Shown here one piece after another: positions 1 to 11,240 of a stretch of DNA of 64,000 nucleotides (positions are counted from its first letter, which is position 1; the number at the start of each line of letters is the position of its first letter). Position numbers and translations under genes: made by a program. Origin of the DNA: Neurospora crassa OR74A (lineage: Eukaryota; Ascomycota; Sordariomycetes; Sordariales; Sordariaceae); assembly GCF_000182925.2 (NCBI RefSeq), contig NC_026503.1:558001-622000 (forward strand). The letters run 5' to 3'. The notes under the pieces are model-generated. The model ran no database searches, was not told the DNA's origin, and saw only the letters and a list, made by a program, of their open reading frames with translations.

Positions 1-2816
1 CGGTTTGGTGTCTTTTTGAGTTTTCTTTCTTCATCTCATTCGTTCGTTCGTTCGTTCGTTCGTTCGTTCGTTCGTTCGTTCGTTCGTTCGTTCGTTCGTT
101 CGCTTCGCTTCGGTTCCAGCAATTCCGCCACGTAGGTGCAAAGGGGAGTTTCATGAACATGGGAATGAAAAACGTTAGTTAGGTCATTTGTTGTCTGCGT
201 TGTTTGTTGTCTGTTGTCTATTAAAATGACTGATATTAATTGACTAATAGCAACATCTCGTAACTTCCAACTGAATTTTGTCTACAATAGAATTGGATGT
301 AAAGGTGTTGGGATATTGGATTAGTATTGGAACAACTACTACGGACCCAGACGTCACCACACTTGCTTTGCTTTGCCTTCGTTACCTTGCCCGTCACACA
401 CACTACTTCGAAAACTTTGTGTGTGAGAATTCCGCGACATTGGATGTAGAGTAGAGTAGGGAGATAGAATTCCCACTCGTTACTGAATAATAGCAAAATA
501 GATTCTATTACTCATCTCTCCTCCCTTCGCTTGTTCGCTTCGTCGCTTAGTTGCACACTGGTTTTGCCTACTTCTAGAACTTCTTAACCCCCATACCACT
601 GCATATCATATCTTTCTCGTTTCGTTTTTCTCGTTTCGGTTATTTTCCCCCCCCATTCATGTCCCTTTTTTTTTTTTTTTTTTTTTTTTCCCTTCCTTCC
701 ATATTTTCCATCTTTCTTCCTTCCTTCCATCGTTCCTTCCTCGCTTCCTTCCATTCCTTCCACGTTTCCTTCCCAGGTCTGACTGACTGCACTATGTAGA
801 CGTACTGTACAAGCTCCACTTTTTTTCACTTTTACCAAGCACAACCAACCAACATCCAATCCCCCGATTTACCAAAAACGGAAATTGACAAACAACAGGG
901 GGGGGGGGGCCTCAGGGCAAGGACAGACAGACCTGGTTCAGCGAACGAGCGACGACTCACGGACAAACACCCGAGAACAATCATTGCACCATTCCTTTTC
1001 CCTTCGTTCGTTATCTGTCATTGAACTTCTCGAACAGCTCTACCGCAGTACTACAAGCATCTGTTCCCTTGACACCGGGGGTTCGGCAAGGCAGCCAAGG
1101 TTTGAAGTTTGGATCTGGCTTGGTCCTTCCTTGCATTTTACACACACTAGACTACGCTAGTAGTAGATACCACAGTATGTAGTTGTACACCACACTTACA
1201 CCCGCCCCAACGACCCATGCTTGCAAGTCTATCTCTTCGGCCCCAGCCCTTGCTTAGATACCTACATACCTCATCAAGTACAAGAGTCTATTAGATTTAG
1301 ACCCTGCGAGCCTGCCTTCTTTAGACTCCTACGAGCCCGCTTATGTAAACCCTGCTTCTTTAGAATCCTGCTTCTTTAGACCCGGCCCCTCGTTTCTCAC
1401 AACACTATCTCTACCTACCGACCCAGGTACCCCTGTCTCTGGAACGTTGGAAGAGTCCGTCTTGGCTTTTCTTTCTTTCTCGGGTTTTTTTTGAGTTTAT
1501 TATGACATCAAGTGGAGATAGCGCCATGGAGATGGAAGCTATTGTTTCGTATAGCAATCGACAGAACTTGGCATTGAGGAAAAAAACGTGGAGTTCCGGC
1601 TGGTTAGCAGGGCTTACCTTGAGAGTCTTTGACTCTTCCGAAGTGGGGGAGGGGGGGCTCTTCGGAAGTTGGGGATGGGGCTCTTTAGTTGACGGACATC
1701 GAATGCGTACGTTTCTCGCCTCTAGTAGTGTAGGTAGTGTAGTGTAGTGTAGAGCGAGATGATGATTTGCGGCGGGGGTCATGAGGAGGATGAATGATTA
1801 ATGGGTTTGGTTTGTTGAGGATTCCATGGGTCCTGGATGCTGGGTAGGTAGGTAGGTAGGTATCATGACGCGCATGCAGTGTTTGGTGTTTCCAGACTGC
1901 TGAGTGGAATTTCTTTCTTCTTTTTTTGATGGTTGGATCATTGGCAACCAAGGTATGCATGTAATTCGCTCTTTTGACTCTATACATAAACACCACAGCG
2001 AGAGCCAAGCAAGAAAAAAGTGGTGACTAAAAGTATTGTTATCCAAGCTTGTCTCGGGGGAGATGGATTAGATTTTACCACTAAAAACAAAACAATAGAA
2101 GGCTTTTTGTTGCTGATGCTATATTGTACAAGAAGAAGAAAAGGAAAGAGATTTTTCTTTTCGCAGAACACACAAACAGGTAGAAGACGAAGATGATGGA
2201 AAAAAAAAAGCAAGAAGAAAAAAAAAATAAAGAAGAAGAAGCAGAAGAAGAGGCTCGTTTTGTTCAAAAAAGCATTTTGGACATTCATTCATTGCTGGCT
2301 GGTTATTCATTTGTCCCATGTAGATAGTAATCGCATTGCGCGTTCCTCCTCTCTTTTTTTGTTTGTGCTGCGTGCGTGCGTGCGTGCGTGCGTAGTTGCG
2401 TGAGAGCGTTGTTGTTTGCGTTTTTTTCTCTTTTTCAAGGCTGATGAGACGAAGGTAATGGTGTACTTTTGGATGATGAAAGATATAAAAGGCAAAAAAG
2501 TCGAAAGAAGAAAAATCGAAAAAAAGAGAAAGAAAACAAGGCAAAAAAGAGGGGAAAAAAAAGAACCAGAAACAGAAACAGACCGAGAAATAACCTTTCT
2601 AATCCCAGGGGTATCCTTTTTCTTTTTGCGACAAACAAGACGGAGAGGAAAAAGAAAAGGACTTTTTTGGTGAGAGAGATAGAGAACCCGAAAAAAAAAT
2701 GGTGTGGAATAATGACACTGTGTGGAATGGGATAAAAAAAAGAAAAAAAACACCAAGATGTAACACGAAACAGCAGCGCAGCGCGACTGAAAATCTTAAT
2801 CACCACGATCACACAA
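1..2816. other. Non-coding stretch left of mpgS, microsatellite- and homopolymer-rich
   Basis: I see no supported gene here. The open frames are short, lack family features and overlap one another on both strands. The stretch holds the TTCG tract, a poly-T run at about 667-690, CCTTCCTT-type pyrimidine runs near 690-780, a TGCG tetranucleotide tract near 2370-2392, and a long purine-rich segment from about 2110 to 2760 that probably covers the 3' flank of the minus-strand mannosylphosphoglycerate synthase gene. Confidence 0.6.
40..101. repeat. TTCG tetranucleotide microsatellite
   Basis: About 15 perfect tandem copies of TTCG with no interruption. It sits in non-coding DNA at the left edge of the window. 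The lack of any mismatch suggests a young, length-variable tract. Confidence 0.95.
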
Positions 2817-4478
2817 TCACAATGGTGGCGTGACTCCGTACTGGTGGTGATACACAGGCGCAATGGTGTTTGGCCTCGGAAGCTTGAAATGCGGGAGGTT
2901 CAGACAGTAGAGCGTCTTGTGCTCGCTCCTCACCATTTCTCGGAACCCGTCGAGGTCCAACTGGCGCACTGGCGGGTAAATGCGTGGCCGTGGTGGCTCA
3001 TGGACCAGCTCTCCCTTGGAGTTATCGTTTTCTTCGTGGTTGTCGGCCAGGAAATCCAAGATGTCTCCACGCAGCTTCTCGCCACGCGCAAAGCTCTTGG
3101 AGGAGAAAGCCGTCAAAGAAGAAGAAGAAGAAGATGATGATGATGGTGGTGATGGTGGTAATGATTGTGGTTGTGGTTGTGGTGGTGTTTGCGTCGTGCT
3201 GCTGTTCAAGGAAGCGGGCAGATGGTGGTAAATGGACCCTAACCCGCTCGCCCACATGGAGCGCACATGTGAATCATCGGTTACCCGGTGGAAATGCGGG
3301 TTCCTGGTGCGAATCTGCATGATGGTGACGGGCTGCAGATTTGGCACCCGGCCCGACGCGTTATAGCCGGCATGAGCACCACCAGCAGCAGCAGCAGCAG
3401 CACCACCAGCAGCATTCTGCGGGGCCAATTGATCCAGCAGCTCCACAAAATGGAACGGTTCGATGGCGTAGCCGTTGGCGAGCCGCAAGCTCAGAGCGAG
3501 GTCCATGGTCATGGCGTGCTCGCCGGCGTTGCCCGTCACGATAATCTCGCTGTCACGGGCGGCGGCCAGGCTGCCGGTTGGGTCGGCGTCGGCCATGGCG
3601 GACAGCAGCTTGTTGAGCCAGCGGTTGACCACCTGCGAACTCCGGCCCTCGCACGTGTAGTCGATCTCGCCGTTCCTGACCTTGGGCTTGGACGCCCACC
3701 GCAGGCGCACCATGGTCTCGGTGCCCGGGTTGGGGTTGAGGGCAAAGCCGGCGGCAAAGGCCCGGCAGTACTCGTTGACGGCGCCGGGGACGGTGATGTC
3801 GGCGTCGACAAAGGCGACATAGCGGCGCTGGGGGCACAGAGCAGCCACCAGGGCAATGCCAAGCATCATGCCCTCCCCCTTTCCATTGCGGATGCGCTTG
3901 TGGCTCCCGCCGGCCACGTGCGTGACCAGGTCGGGCAGGCCATACATGTTGAAGGCTGCTGCCGCCGCGGCATCGCTCTGGTGGATCGCCAAGGCGGGCC
4001 GGGCGTGGCGGCAGAACTTGCGAAGCATCATGACCTCCTTTCTGTACGCCCGCCCCTCGCTGTTGGACACCAGCACAATCAGACACCCGCGGGGGATGCC
4101 CGAGAGCACGCCCTCGATCGTGTTGGGGTCCTCGCCCTTGCACGGCACAATGACGGCCATCTGGCCCAGGATGCTGTCCAGCTGCGCCTGGGGAATGGTC
4201 ACCTCGGGGGGGACGCCGTCCAGCACGCTCTCGTCGTCCTCCGGATCCGTGTCGCTCTCGAGGTCCCTCATGTCCTCGTCCTCGTCCGAAAACAGGTCGT
4301 CGTAATCCGAGTCGTCCAGCGAAGACTCATCTCCTTGCTCGGAGCCTTGGGGCGTGTAAGCTGACCCGACCGTCTCCAGCGGTATCCCCGAACCGGCATC
4401 CAGCTCCAACACCTCAATCAGGTGCATGATGCTGAGGCCGCCCATCTGCAGGCCTTTTCGCGGTTCCGTGAGACGCAT
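2817..4478 (-). CDS. mpgS: Mannosyl-3-phosphoglycerate synthase (GT55 family)
   Basis: Single-exon gene, 553 residues. The enzyme joins GDP-mannose to 3-phosphoglycerate, the first step of the two-step route to the compatible solute mannosylglycerate. It should be cytosolic. Family features visible: the start MRLTEPRKG..LSIMHLIEVLELD, like the N terminus of bacterial MPGS; VPCKGE (111-116); VLSGIP (124-129); GKGEGMMLG (199-207); FVDADITVPGAVNEY with the metal/nucleotide DAD motif (223-237); AFAAGF; MVRLRWASKPKV (256-267); and GNAGEHAMTMD (316-326). Two insertions look fungal: an acidic stretch at about 45-87 and a long Ala/Gly then Gln/Pro/Ser low-complexity segment at about 350-455. The partner phosphatase is not in the window. 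The start is supported because homology begins at residue 1. No frameshift or stop was seen, so the gene looks functional. Confidence 0.93.
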   Translation of the reverse strand: MRLTEPRKGLQMGGLSIMHLIEVLELDAGSGIPLETVGSAYTPQGSEQGDESSLDDSDYDDLFSDEDEDMRDLESDTDPEDDESVLDGVPPEVTIPQAQLDSILGQMAVIVPCKGEDPNTIEGVLSGIPRGCLIVLVSNSEGRAYRKEVMMLRKFCRHARPALAIHQSDAAAAAAFNMYGLPDLVTHVAGGSHKRIRNGKGEGMMLGIALVAALCPQRRYVAFVDADITVPGAVNEYCRAFAAGFALNPNPGTETMVRLRWASKPKVRNGEIDYTCEGRSSQVVNRWLNKLLSAMADADPTGSLAAARDSEIIVTGNAGEHAMTMDLALSLRLANGYAIEPFHFVELLDQLAPQNAAGGAAAAAAGGAHAGYNASGRVPNLQPVTIMQIRTRNPHFHRVTDDSHVRSMWASGLGSIYHHLPASLNSSTTQTPPQPQPQSLPPSPPSSSSSSSSSLTAFSSKSFARGEKLRGDILDFLADNHEENDNSKGELVHEPPRPRIYPPVRQLDLDGFREMVRSEHKTLYCLNLPHFKLPRPNTIAPVYHHQYGVTPPL

Positions 4479-4833
4479 CCTTTTTTTCTTTCTTTTCTTT
4501 TAATGAAATTGGCGATTAGGAAATAAAAAATATGAATATGAGTGCAAAACTCGGGGAGGATGATGATTGGCTGGCTGTACAGGCAGGCGATATGCAGGTG
4601 TTGCTGCAGCAGTAGTGCGCGCCAGTCAAGTGTCGACAAACTTGGTGGTGGTCAAGTTGTTGTTGTAGCTCTTGATATCGGTATTAGTAGTAGCAGTGGC
4701 AGTGGCGATGATGGTAAAAAAAAGTGAGACTGGGCCGGCACTGCGGGTACTTATAGCACATAGCATTCCCCGGACAACGGCATGGATGAGGCAGTTCGGG
4801 ATAGATGACGGGAGAGTGAGGCAAACAAACACG

Positions 4834-4854
4834 GTGTGTGTGTGTGTGTGTGTG
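4834..4854. repeat. GT dinucleotide microsatellite
   Basis: Ten uninterrupted GT units, roughly 360 bp upstream of the mpgS start. Confidence 0.9.
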
Positions 4855-4932
4855 GTTGCGGGTTACTTTTGTTGTTGGGCGGTGTTGGTCTGACTGCTGC
4901 GGTTCATGATCCCCAGGGCTCCCGAATGGTAA

Positions 4933-4960
4933 TGGTGGTGGTGGTGGTGGTGGTGGTGGT
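4933..4960. repeat. GGT trinucleotide microsatellite
   Basis: Nine tandem GGT units in the mpgS upstream region. The strand is G-rich. Confidence 0.9.
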
Positions 4961-5742
4961 CTGTGGTTGATGTGTCACTCGGTATGTCTCGCTCTCGCGT
5001 CACTGTACTTGTTCGGGAAACCAACAACGGTATATGGAGAGATGGAAAAGCAAAGTGACTGACTGGCTATGGCGACGGGAACTGTTTAAAAAAAAGCGTG
5101 GCTGACCGTGGGTATGTGACATGCTGCAAAAAAGAAAACAGAAATAAAAAAGAAAACAATCACCAGTTGGGACAAGCTTTATCTTGATAGGGGGGGGAAC
5201 CGAGGGCGAGTCAAGTCAGTAAAAGGTTCAGAAAGGACTGTAGGTAGGTACATGGCACAACATGGGGTACAGCATGGGGATGGACAACATGGGAGAAAGA
5301 CATGGGCCCATGCACCGAGTTTGTGTGTAACAATAATGTATAGCGAGCGGGTTCGGATGGTTTGCCCTTTTATTTTTTTGTTTTATTTTTTTTTCCCTTT
5401 TTTTCGCCAGTGTCTACATGGTATCTGTGTTACCCCGACTACCGAAGCTAAGTAAGGTAGGTACCTGTAGTAGGTAGTATGCGATGGAGGAGGCCGGATG
5501 GGGAGAGATCCAGAGTCGAGGAGATACCTGGTAAAACACGCTCGTTGTTCAACGGGCAAAGAAATTGGCAATTTCCCGGCCTTTTCGTTGATTGGAAAGA
5601 GAGCTAGAGCAGCTATGGCAATCTTATCGGCAACTGTGTGTCGAGTCAAACGAGGACCTGACTCCGGCCGCCGCTGGCTGGAACTCGACGATCCCACAAG
5701 ACAGGAAGAGGTAAGGTACCTTATTGTGCTTTAGTGGCCAAC

Positions 5743-5863
5743 CCACCGTAAATTTCTCCAATAATGCCCCACGTGCCGTTGCAGAGGTTGCTGCTCCAAG
5801 CAGGGTTCCGGGGTCTAGTGGCTAATTGCCCCAAGCCCAGGGCGACGCTCGGATTTACGGTGG
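5743..5863. repeat. Short inverted-repeat pair, possible tiny MITE remnant
   Basis: CCACCGTAAAT at 5743-5753 is matched in inverse orientation at 5853-5863, bounding 121 bp. No clear target-site duplication is seen, so this may be chance or an old miniature element. Confidence 0.3.
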
Positions 5864-6038
5864 ACTCCCTCCCGCCCAGCAGCAGAACGAAGGGAAGTGG
5901 AAGCCTTCTGGAAAAAGACGCGGACGGGAGAACCATTCCAAATTTCCACCAGCGACCTAGCGAGTCCACGTCTTTTTTACCTACCTAGCGTAGAGGTACC
6001 TATACCAAGGTAACCCGACTAGGTAGCCTACCTAGTTA

Positions 6039-6087
6039 GGGCCTGATCGGCACGCGTGACCGTAACCTGAAAAACGTAACCTCTTTT
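6039..6087 (+). repeat. Left terminal inverted repeat of the transposon
   Basis: 49 bp, identical to the reverse complement of 10094-10142. It contains two GTAACC motifs and keeps its CpA sites, unlike the interior. Confidence 0.95.
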
Positions 6088-7920
6088 TCCAAAAAGTGAC
6101 TTGTGCGTAGAGTGCCAGTTGCAGGGGGTTGGAGCTCGTACCTAAATTTTGGTGTGTGGAACCAATTAAAACTACTTAATCCAAATGAAGGTTAATCTAT
6201 TAAAGTACCTCAAAGGTTACTAGGATCCTTTAAACTACTATTGTAAATTGCACTGCTATACTCGTAATTTTCGTCTTTTTTAATATTAAGGCTCTATTAT
6301 AGATTTTTGAAGTCAACCAATAATATATCGATATCAATAATAAATAACTAGTACAATAACCAGCAGTCTACCTAGTAGCCTACTAAGGATAATTATAATT
6401 AATATAGTTCCTAATATAAACCGTCCTTATACTCTCAATAGTAGTAATATAGGGGATCCTAACTATCGTAGTATAGGAATTCCCAATATAAGAATCTACT
6501 ATATATAAATTCCTCGCTACTTCAATATAGGATACAACTACCGCCTCTTATTAGTAACTACCTAATTACTATATATAATATAGCTATACTATCGTCCCTA
6601 ATATTTATTAACCGCCCGCCACCCTACTAACGTACTGTATAGAATATTATTAATAACTATATAAAATATAACTTCCTTAATGCACTTACCTTCTTTAACG
6701 GGACTATGCTTTCGCTTATTAATACCCTCTACCTACCTAACTCCTAGGTAAGACTTATTGGGGTTAATAAAAATAATAATAATAATATAATAGAAGTAGG
6801 GGGTGAAGTATAAAAGTAGTTTCGGTTATTTAATAATAAAGAGGTAATTAATTAATAACTTAATTGAAAAAAGAAAATTACCAACTCAAATATAAATTAA
6901 GGACTATATTACTAATTTCTTAAAGTATACTACTAACTCATCCTCATTGCTAAAGACTCTCATCTAAGCAGGTTCTTAATTACAACGAAGGAAGGTAAAG
7001 GGTTCAAGCGTAATTAGTATAAGTATTAGGTAAAGGTATTAACCAACTGGGTTCGTAAGAATAAGGACGATAATAGGGTTATTACTTAGGAGATATACTA
7101 AAGTACGTTTACCTATCTTAAAACGTATACTAAATACGTAAAATAAATAATTAAAAGTCGTACTAACACGTCTTTTAACTACGAGACTAGTAAAGTCTAG
7201 TATTCTAACGTATATTAAGAACCCTTCGTTAAAGAGTTTAATAATAAAGGTAGTTAAATGAAGTCGGGTATATACGTACTTAATAATACCGATGGTTATT
7301 TTATTTTAATAAGTATCTTTATAAATAAGTAAGTAATTAAGTTATTTATCCGGTTAATATATATTACGGTTAACAATAGTAATAAAGATTTATAATTGTT
7401 TACCCCGCCGGCGAAGCGCTATAAATTAATTACTATAGAAAAGAAAGAAATCTATACGGAGCGGGCGCGAAAGAAGCGGGCAATAAAGCGTACTTTATAA
7501 TAAAAGGCCGTTAACCCCAATCTCTAAAGTAATAAAAATAATAATAGCGAACCGGATAGAGAGGACGATAGTAAATTTCAAATCTTATCCTATACCCCAT
7601 CGACGCAACTAACTAAAAAAATATCTATTAAGCAAAGTAGTACCCTAATCGCGAAATCTATTAGCGAGGTAATTAAATCAATTAGTAATATAAAACTAAT
7701 CGGCACAATTAATATCGAAATAATAATATTAAACTTCTAGACTAACTTCGTGAGGGATTTATCACCGGAGATAATTATTAATATATCTCAGAAATTAATA
7801 AAGGAAGAGGTTATTTTGTAGAACGCAATAGATAATAAGTTTAAACCCGTTAAATTAAGGCGGTTGGTGAGGGTAATTAAATTCGAGAGGAAGGTATACA
7901 GTAGTGACTATAATAAATAA

Positions 7921-7957
7921 AATAGAATAGAGTAGAGTAGAGTAGAGTAGAGTAGAG
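7921..7957. repeat. AGTAG pentanucleotide tract inside the transposon
   Basis: About six AGTAG-type units in a row, lying just after the plus-strand coding trace and before the central AT-rich part of the element. Confidence 0.8.
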
Positions 7958-10093
7958 GGGGTTGATTGCTTGTGCTTAAAAATACTAAAAATTCCAAAAT
8001 TTCTATCAAATTCAAAAAGTCGGATTTTTAACATATTAATATATAATTAAAATCTATAAGAGCCACTTCCCCAGATTATTTATAAATATTTACTACCTCT
8101 AGTAGCCTATACACTCTTAATGTAACGCATTACATTAATTCAAAAACTTTAACGTACATTAGCTCCCATCTTAGTAGGATAAATTAATATTACAATCCTT
8201 CTATATTCTAACGCTCTCTAGCATATCCCTCTATAAATTGAAAGATCGAAATCTAGAAGTAGACCGTCAATACTTTATATACCTCTAATTAATCAATAGA
8301 TTAATTCAAACTTACTCTCTTTTATACTCTTACCCCCTCCCTCCCTTCTCTTAAAAATACTACCACTATAACTTCTATAACCCATTTACAATCCGGATAT
8401 ATATAGTAATAAGATTATTAAAAAAGAACTTATTAGCGCATTTCTTTACTAATACTAATAATTAAATAAATAATTCCTCTTCCTCCTTTATTAATTTATA
8501 GTATTAACAATAAATAAAATTATACAAACCCGTTACAGTATATACAAAGTCGATCTACATATTAATAAGGTATTCAAGCGCCAACTCTCGTATCAACTTC
8601 GCTATCCTCTTCAACTAACCGAACGTTTACTCAATTAGTATACAATTTATACTATACCTTAAATTATACAACTCCTTCTTTATTGTAAATTACTTATTAC
8701 CCGGAGCGTCCCTCTAATTTTAAAAATAATATCGTACTACCGGGAACGGGATTAAAATACCTCTCTATTAATTAAAGCCTATATTAGCTAAATAAAATCG
8801 CTTAGGGGGTATTTTAAACCTATAAAATAGGGCAATACAAAATAATTTCGCATCTTATATTAATCCCTCTACGCCGACTAGTATGTACGAGAAGGCGCTA
8901 TTAAACCGGATTACAGCAAATATATTTTATAAAATAAATCCCTTTCTATTACGCCAGCGGTTCTAATCTTTTACTAGTACTTTAATATAAATATAAATAC
9001 TATCGATAGTACTAATTACACTACTAAACCGCTGGTTACCCGCAACGAACTCAATCTCTAACGCTACGTAATTATTATTTAATTAAACTACGAATTTAAT
9101 ATAAAGCTTAATAAAGACCAGCATTATTTGTATAACAATACTCAATACTATTAATTAGGCTATTATAAAGTAGTAAATTATTTACCATTAAATTTCATTA
9201 AATATAATAATCCAAATAAATACTATTAATTTAAATTTAACAATCTAATATTTAGTATCTTATATACTACTACTCTCCCGCATCTACCTCACTAAAGTTA
9301 TAAACTCTACTTTAATTATACGAAAGAATTTAAAGAACCGCCTATTATACCTATTCAAAAGGTACTAAACCTTCGCAATACTAGCTTTTAAGCCGCCTTC
9401 GTTAATAACTTTAAAATCGAAACCTTAATTCCCTCCAATCAAAGTAGTAATAATAGTGATAATAGCAAACGCAATAAAAAGTAAGACTTTCTTTCAATAT
9501 ACTTCTTCTCCACCCCCCTCCTCCTTATCCTCTACTATTTAAATATACTCCTTATCTTTTACTATAGCCACTAACGTATATTAATATAGTCGTTTATCCT
9601 ACTTTATCCCCTATACAAATTACTACTATCTAATAACAGCACAAACCATACACGCAACAATACGTACGAATAGTCGTATAATTACGTAGAATAACTAATA
9701 AAACCCTACAATTTCCCTATACCGCGCTACAAATTACTTTTAACTACCTACTCTCTAACGATTATATCTACTTTAAAAAAGGTTACAAATTACGCAAAAC
9801 ACTTCAAAAGTATTCTACGTAACCTCTTTATTAGGCGGGGCGGTAGATTTATAAATAGGGGCATTTATACCGCTTCTAATGCGCAATAGCTAATTACTAT
9901 ACTATATAGGGACTAGTTCGCACTCGCTTAAGCACCTTTAATTTATTATTACACTAGTACAAAGCGATTTTGAAAAAAGGTTACACATCCACTTTGTACA
10001 AAACGTAACCTCTTTTTAGATCCATTTGTGTAGGTTTTACCCGCATATACAGGGATATTTGGATCCATATCAAGGTCTTGGCTTGTACATAAC

Positions 10094-10142
10094 AAAAGAG
10101 GTTACGTTTTTCAGGTTACGGTCACGCGTGCCGATCAGGCCC
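10094..10142 (-). repeat. Right terminal inverted repeat of the transposon
   Basis: 49 bp, the perfect inverse of 6039-6087. It is followed directly by the TTA duplication. Confidence 0.95.
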
Positions 10143-11208
10143 TTAGTGTCGGTGTGTCCCGTTCCCTTGCTAGTGGATATATCTAGGTCCCATCCATAGC
10201 GGCGCACTACCTCTACATACACTAAGAGGTAACTCCGCTACCCATCGCCTGGTCTGTGATTGGCAGCGACGTCTGTTAAGGTAGTCCACTTTCCCTTTCA
10301 CCCAAACCTCTTACCCGTTCAACCCGCTAACAACAGTAACGCTTCAGGGGATGCCGGTGACGATGACAATACAGTACTGATTCACACACAGCCTCCTCTG
10401 CTCTCCCCACATAGCCCGGTGCCTTGAAAAATTCTCCCGTCCTTCCACTTCCATCCAAACATCCAAACTCGGCTTGTAGGAAAAAGCAACCACGGCAGAT
10501 CAAACACTTTTGACATTCCCGTGCTGCCGACGGAACCTAACCTAACAACCCCCCCTCCCCCCATGGCCAGGCACATGCGAGGTGATTCGATTCGATGTAT
10601 GGTAATTGATGCTCATGATCCACCACCACCCAGAGAGACCAGTGTCTATTTACTTTTTCGCACCAGACCACTCCAGACCAGACACCAACCATCCTCAGCC
10701 CTACCCAAGCCAACCTTTGATGAGAACAGGGAAGAATCGTCTTGCGACTGAGGAAGCCAACGCCTTTCCTTTGCCGCGGATACAAACCGGTCGTCCCAAA
10801 TAGGTAGGTGCTTCAATCCAGGCTCTTTGTCCACCCCCTGTCCCTGACCGGCTACATTCTCACCCCCCCGGTCGTCGAACCCGTCCATCCCCGGCTGCCA
10901 CCAACCACCCCCCCGGCCAACCCCCCCCCCTGGTCCTGCTCTGTTTCACGACCGGGAGCCGAGCTATGAAGGATCCGGTCTCCCCCTGGTCCCGCCCGGG
11001 CGTCATAGCGATCCTTTCCACCCAATTTCTCATACGAAGTGGAAACACCAAGAGCCGAGAACAAGACAGAACCAGCACAAGACAGAACCAGCACAAGCCA
11101 GCCGGGCATCCCTTCACGGCCGGCCGCGCGGGCATGGCACGTTTGGGGTCATGGTGGTCAAGGTAGCTCATGATCATGGACATGGAAGTGAGCGTAGGTA
11201 GGCCTGTT

Positions 11209-11209
<1 letters not shown>

Positions 11210-11235
<26 letters not shown>
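11210..11235. repeat. GGCT tetranucleotide microsatellite
   Basis: About six tandem GGCT units in non-coding DNA. Confidence 0.9.

Positions 11236-11240
<5 letters not shown>

Larger units (their letters stand above)
4479..6035. other. Intergenic DNA upstream of mpgS
   Basis: No convincing gene. It should contain the mpgS promoter and 5' leader. Visible are a GT dinucleotide tract at 4834-4854, a GGT tract at 4933-4960, repeated ACATGGG units near 5250-5310, and an 11-bp inverted repeat pair at 5743-5753 and 5853-5863. The DNA ends at the TTA target duplication of the transposon. Confidence 0.55.
6036..10145. mobile_element. RIP-degraded DNA transposon with 49-bp TIRs and TTA target duplication
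   Basis: The element runs from 6039 to 10142 (4104 bp). Its first and last 49 bases are perfect inverted repeats beginning GGGCCTGATCGG, and it is flanked by TTA at 6036-6038 and 10143-10145. A 3-bp TTA duplication with GGGCC-type ends fits the PIF/Harbinger superfamily, but I cannot identify a transposase by eye. The interior from about 6170 to 9950 is strongly TpA-rich and poor in CpA/TpG. Stops are mostly TAA/TAG, the pattern of RIP, and no long open frame survives. A plus-strand coding trace with Lys-rich composition can be sensed between about 6900 and 7900. Subterminal GGTTAC/GTAACC pairs lie at 9781-9786/9819-9824 and 9979-9984/10005-10010 and resemble the TIR core. The element looks dead for its own coding capacity. 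Confidence 0.9.

Noticed and set aside
1411-2288. Several overlapping 80-120 codon frames on both strands
   Set aside because: They lie in simple-sequence DNA, have biased composition (runs of Lys, Phe, Ser), overlap one another and show no domain or splice support.
2307-2863. Minus-strand frames rich in Phe/Leu/Ser
   Set aside because: They are the complement of the polypurine stretch and look like translated low-complexity DNA.
3288-4364. 358-codon plus-strand frame opposite mpgS
   Set aside because: It is a shadow of the GC-rich synthase gene, whose minus-strand frame carries all the GT55 motifs.
6900-7910. Assigning a transposase family from the coding trace in the RIP-damaged element
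   Set aside because: The trace is too degraded to recognise catalytic residues by eye. The family suggestion rests only on the ends and target duplication.
10382-11183. Short overlapping frames right of the transposon
   Set aside because: Pro/Gly/Arg-rich reading of C-runs with no domain and no consistent splice model.
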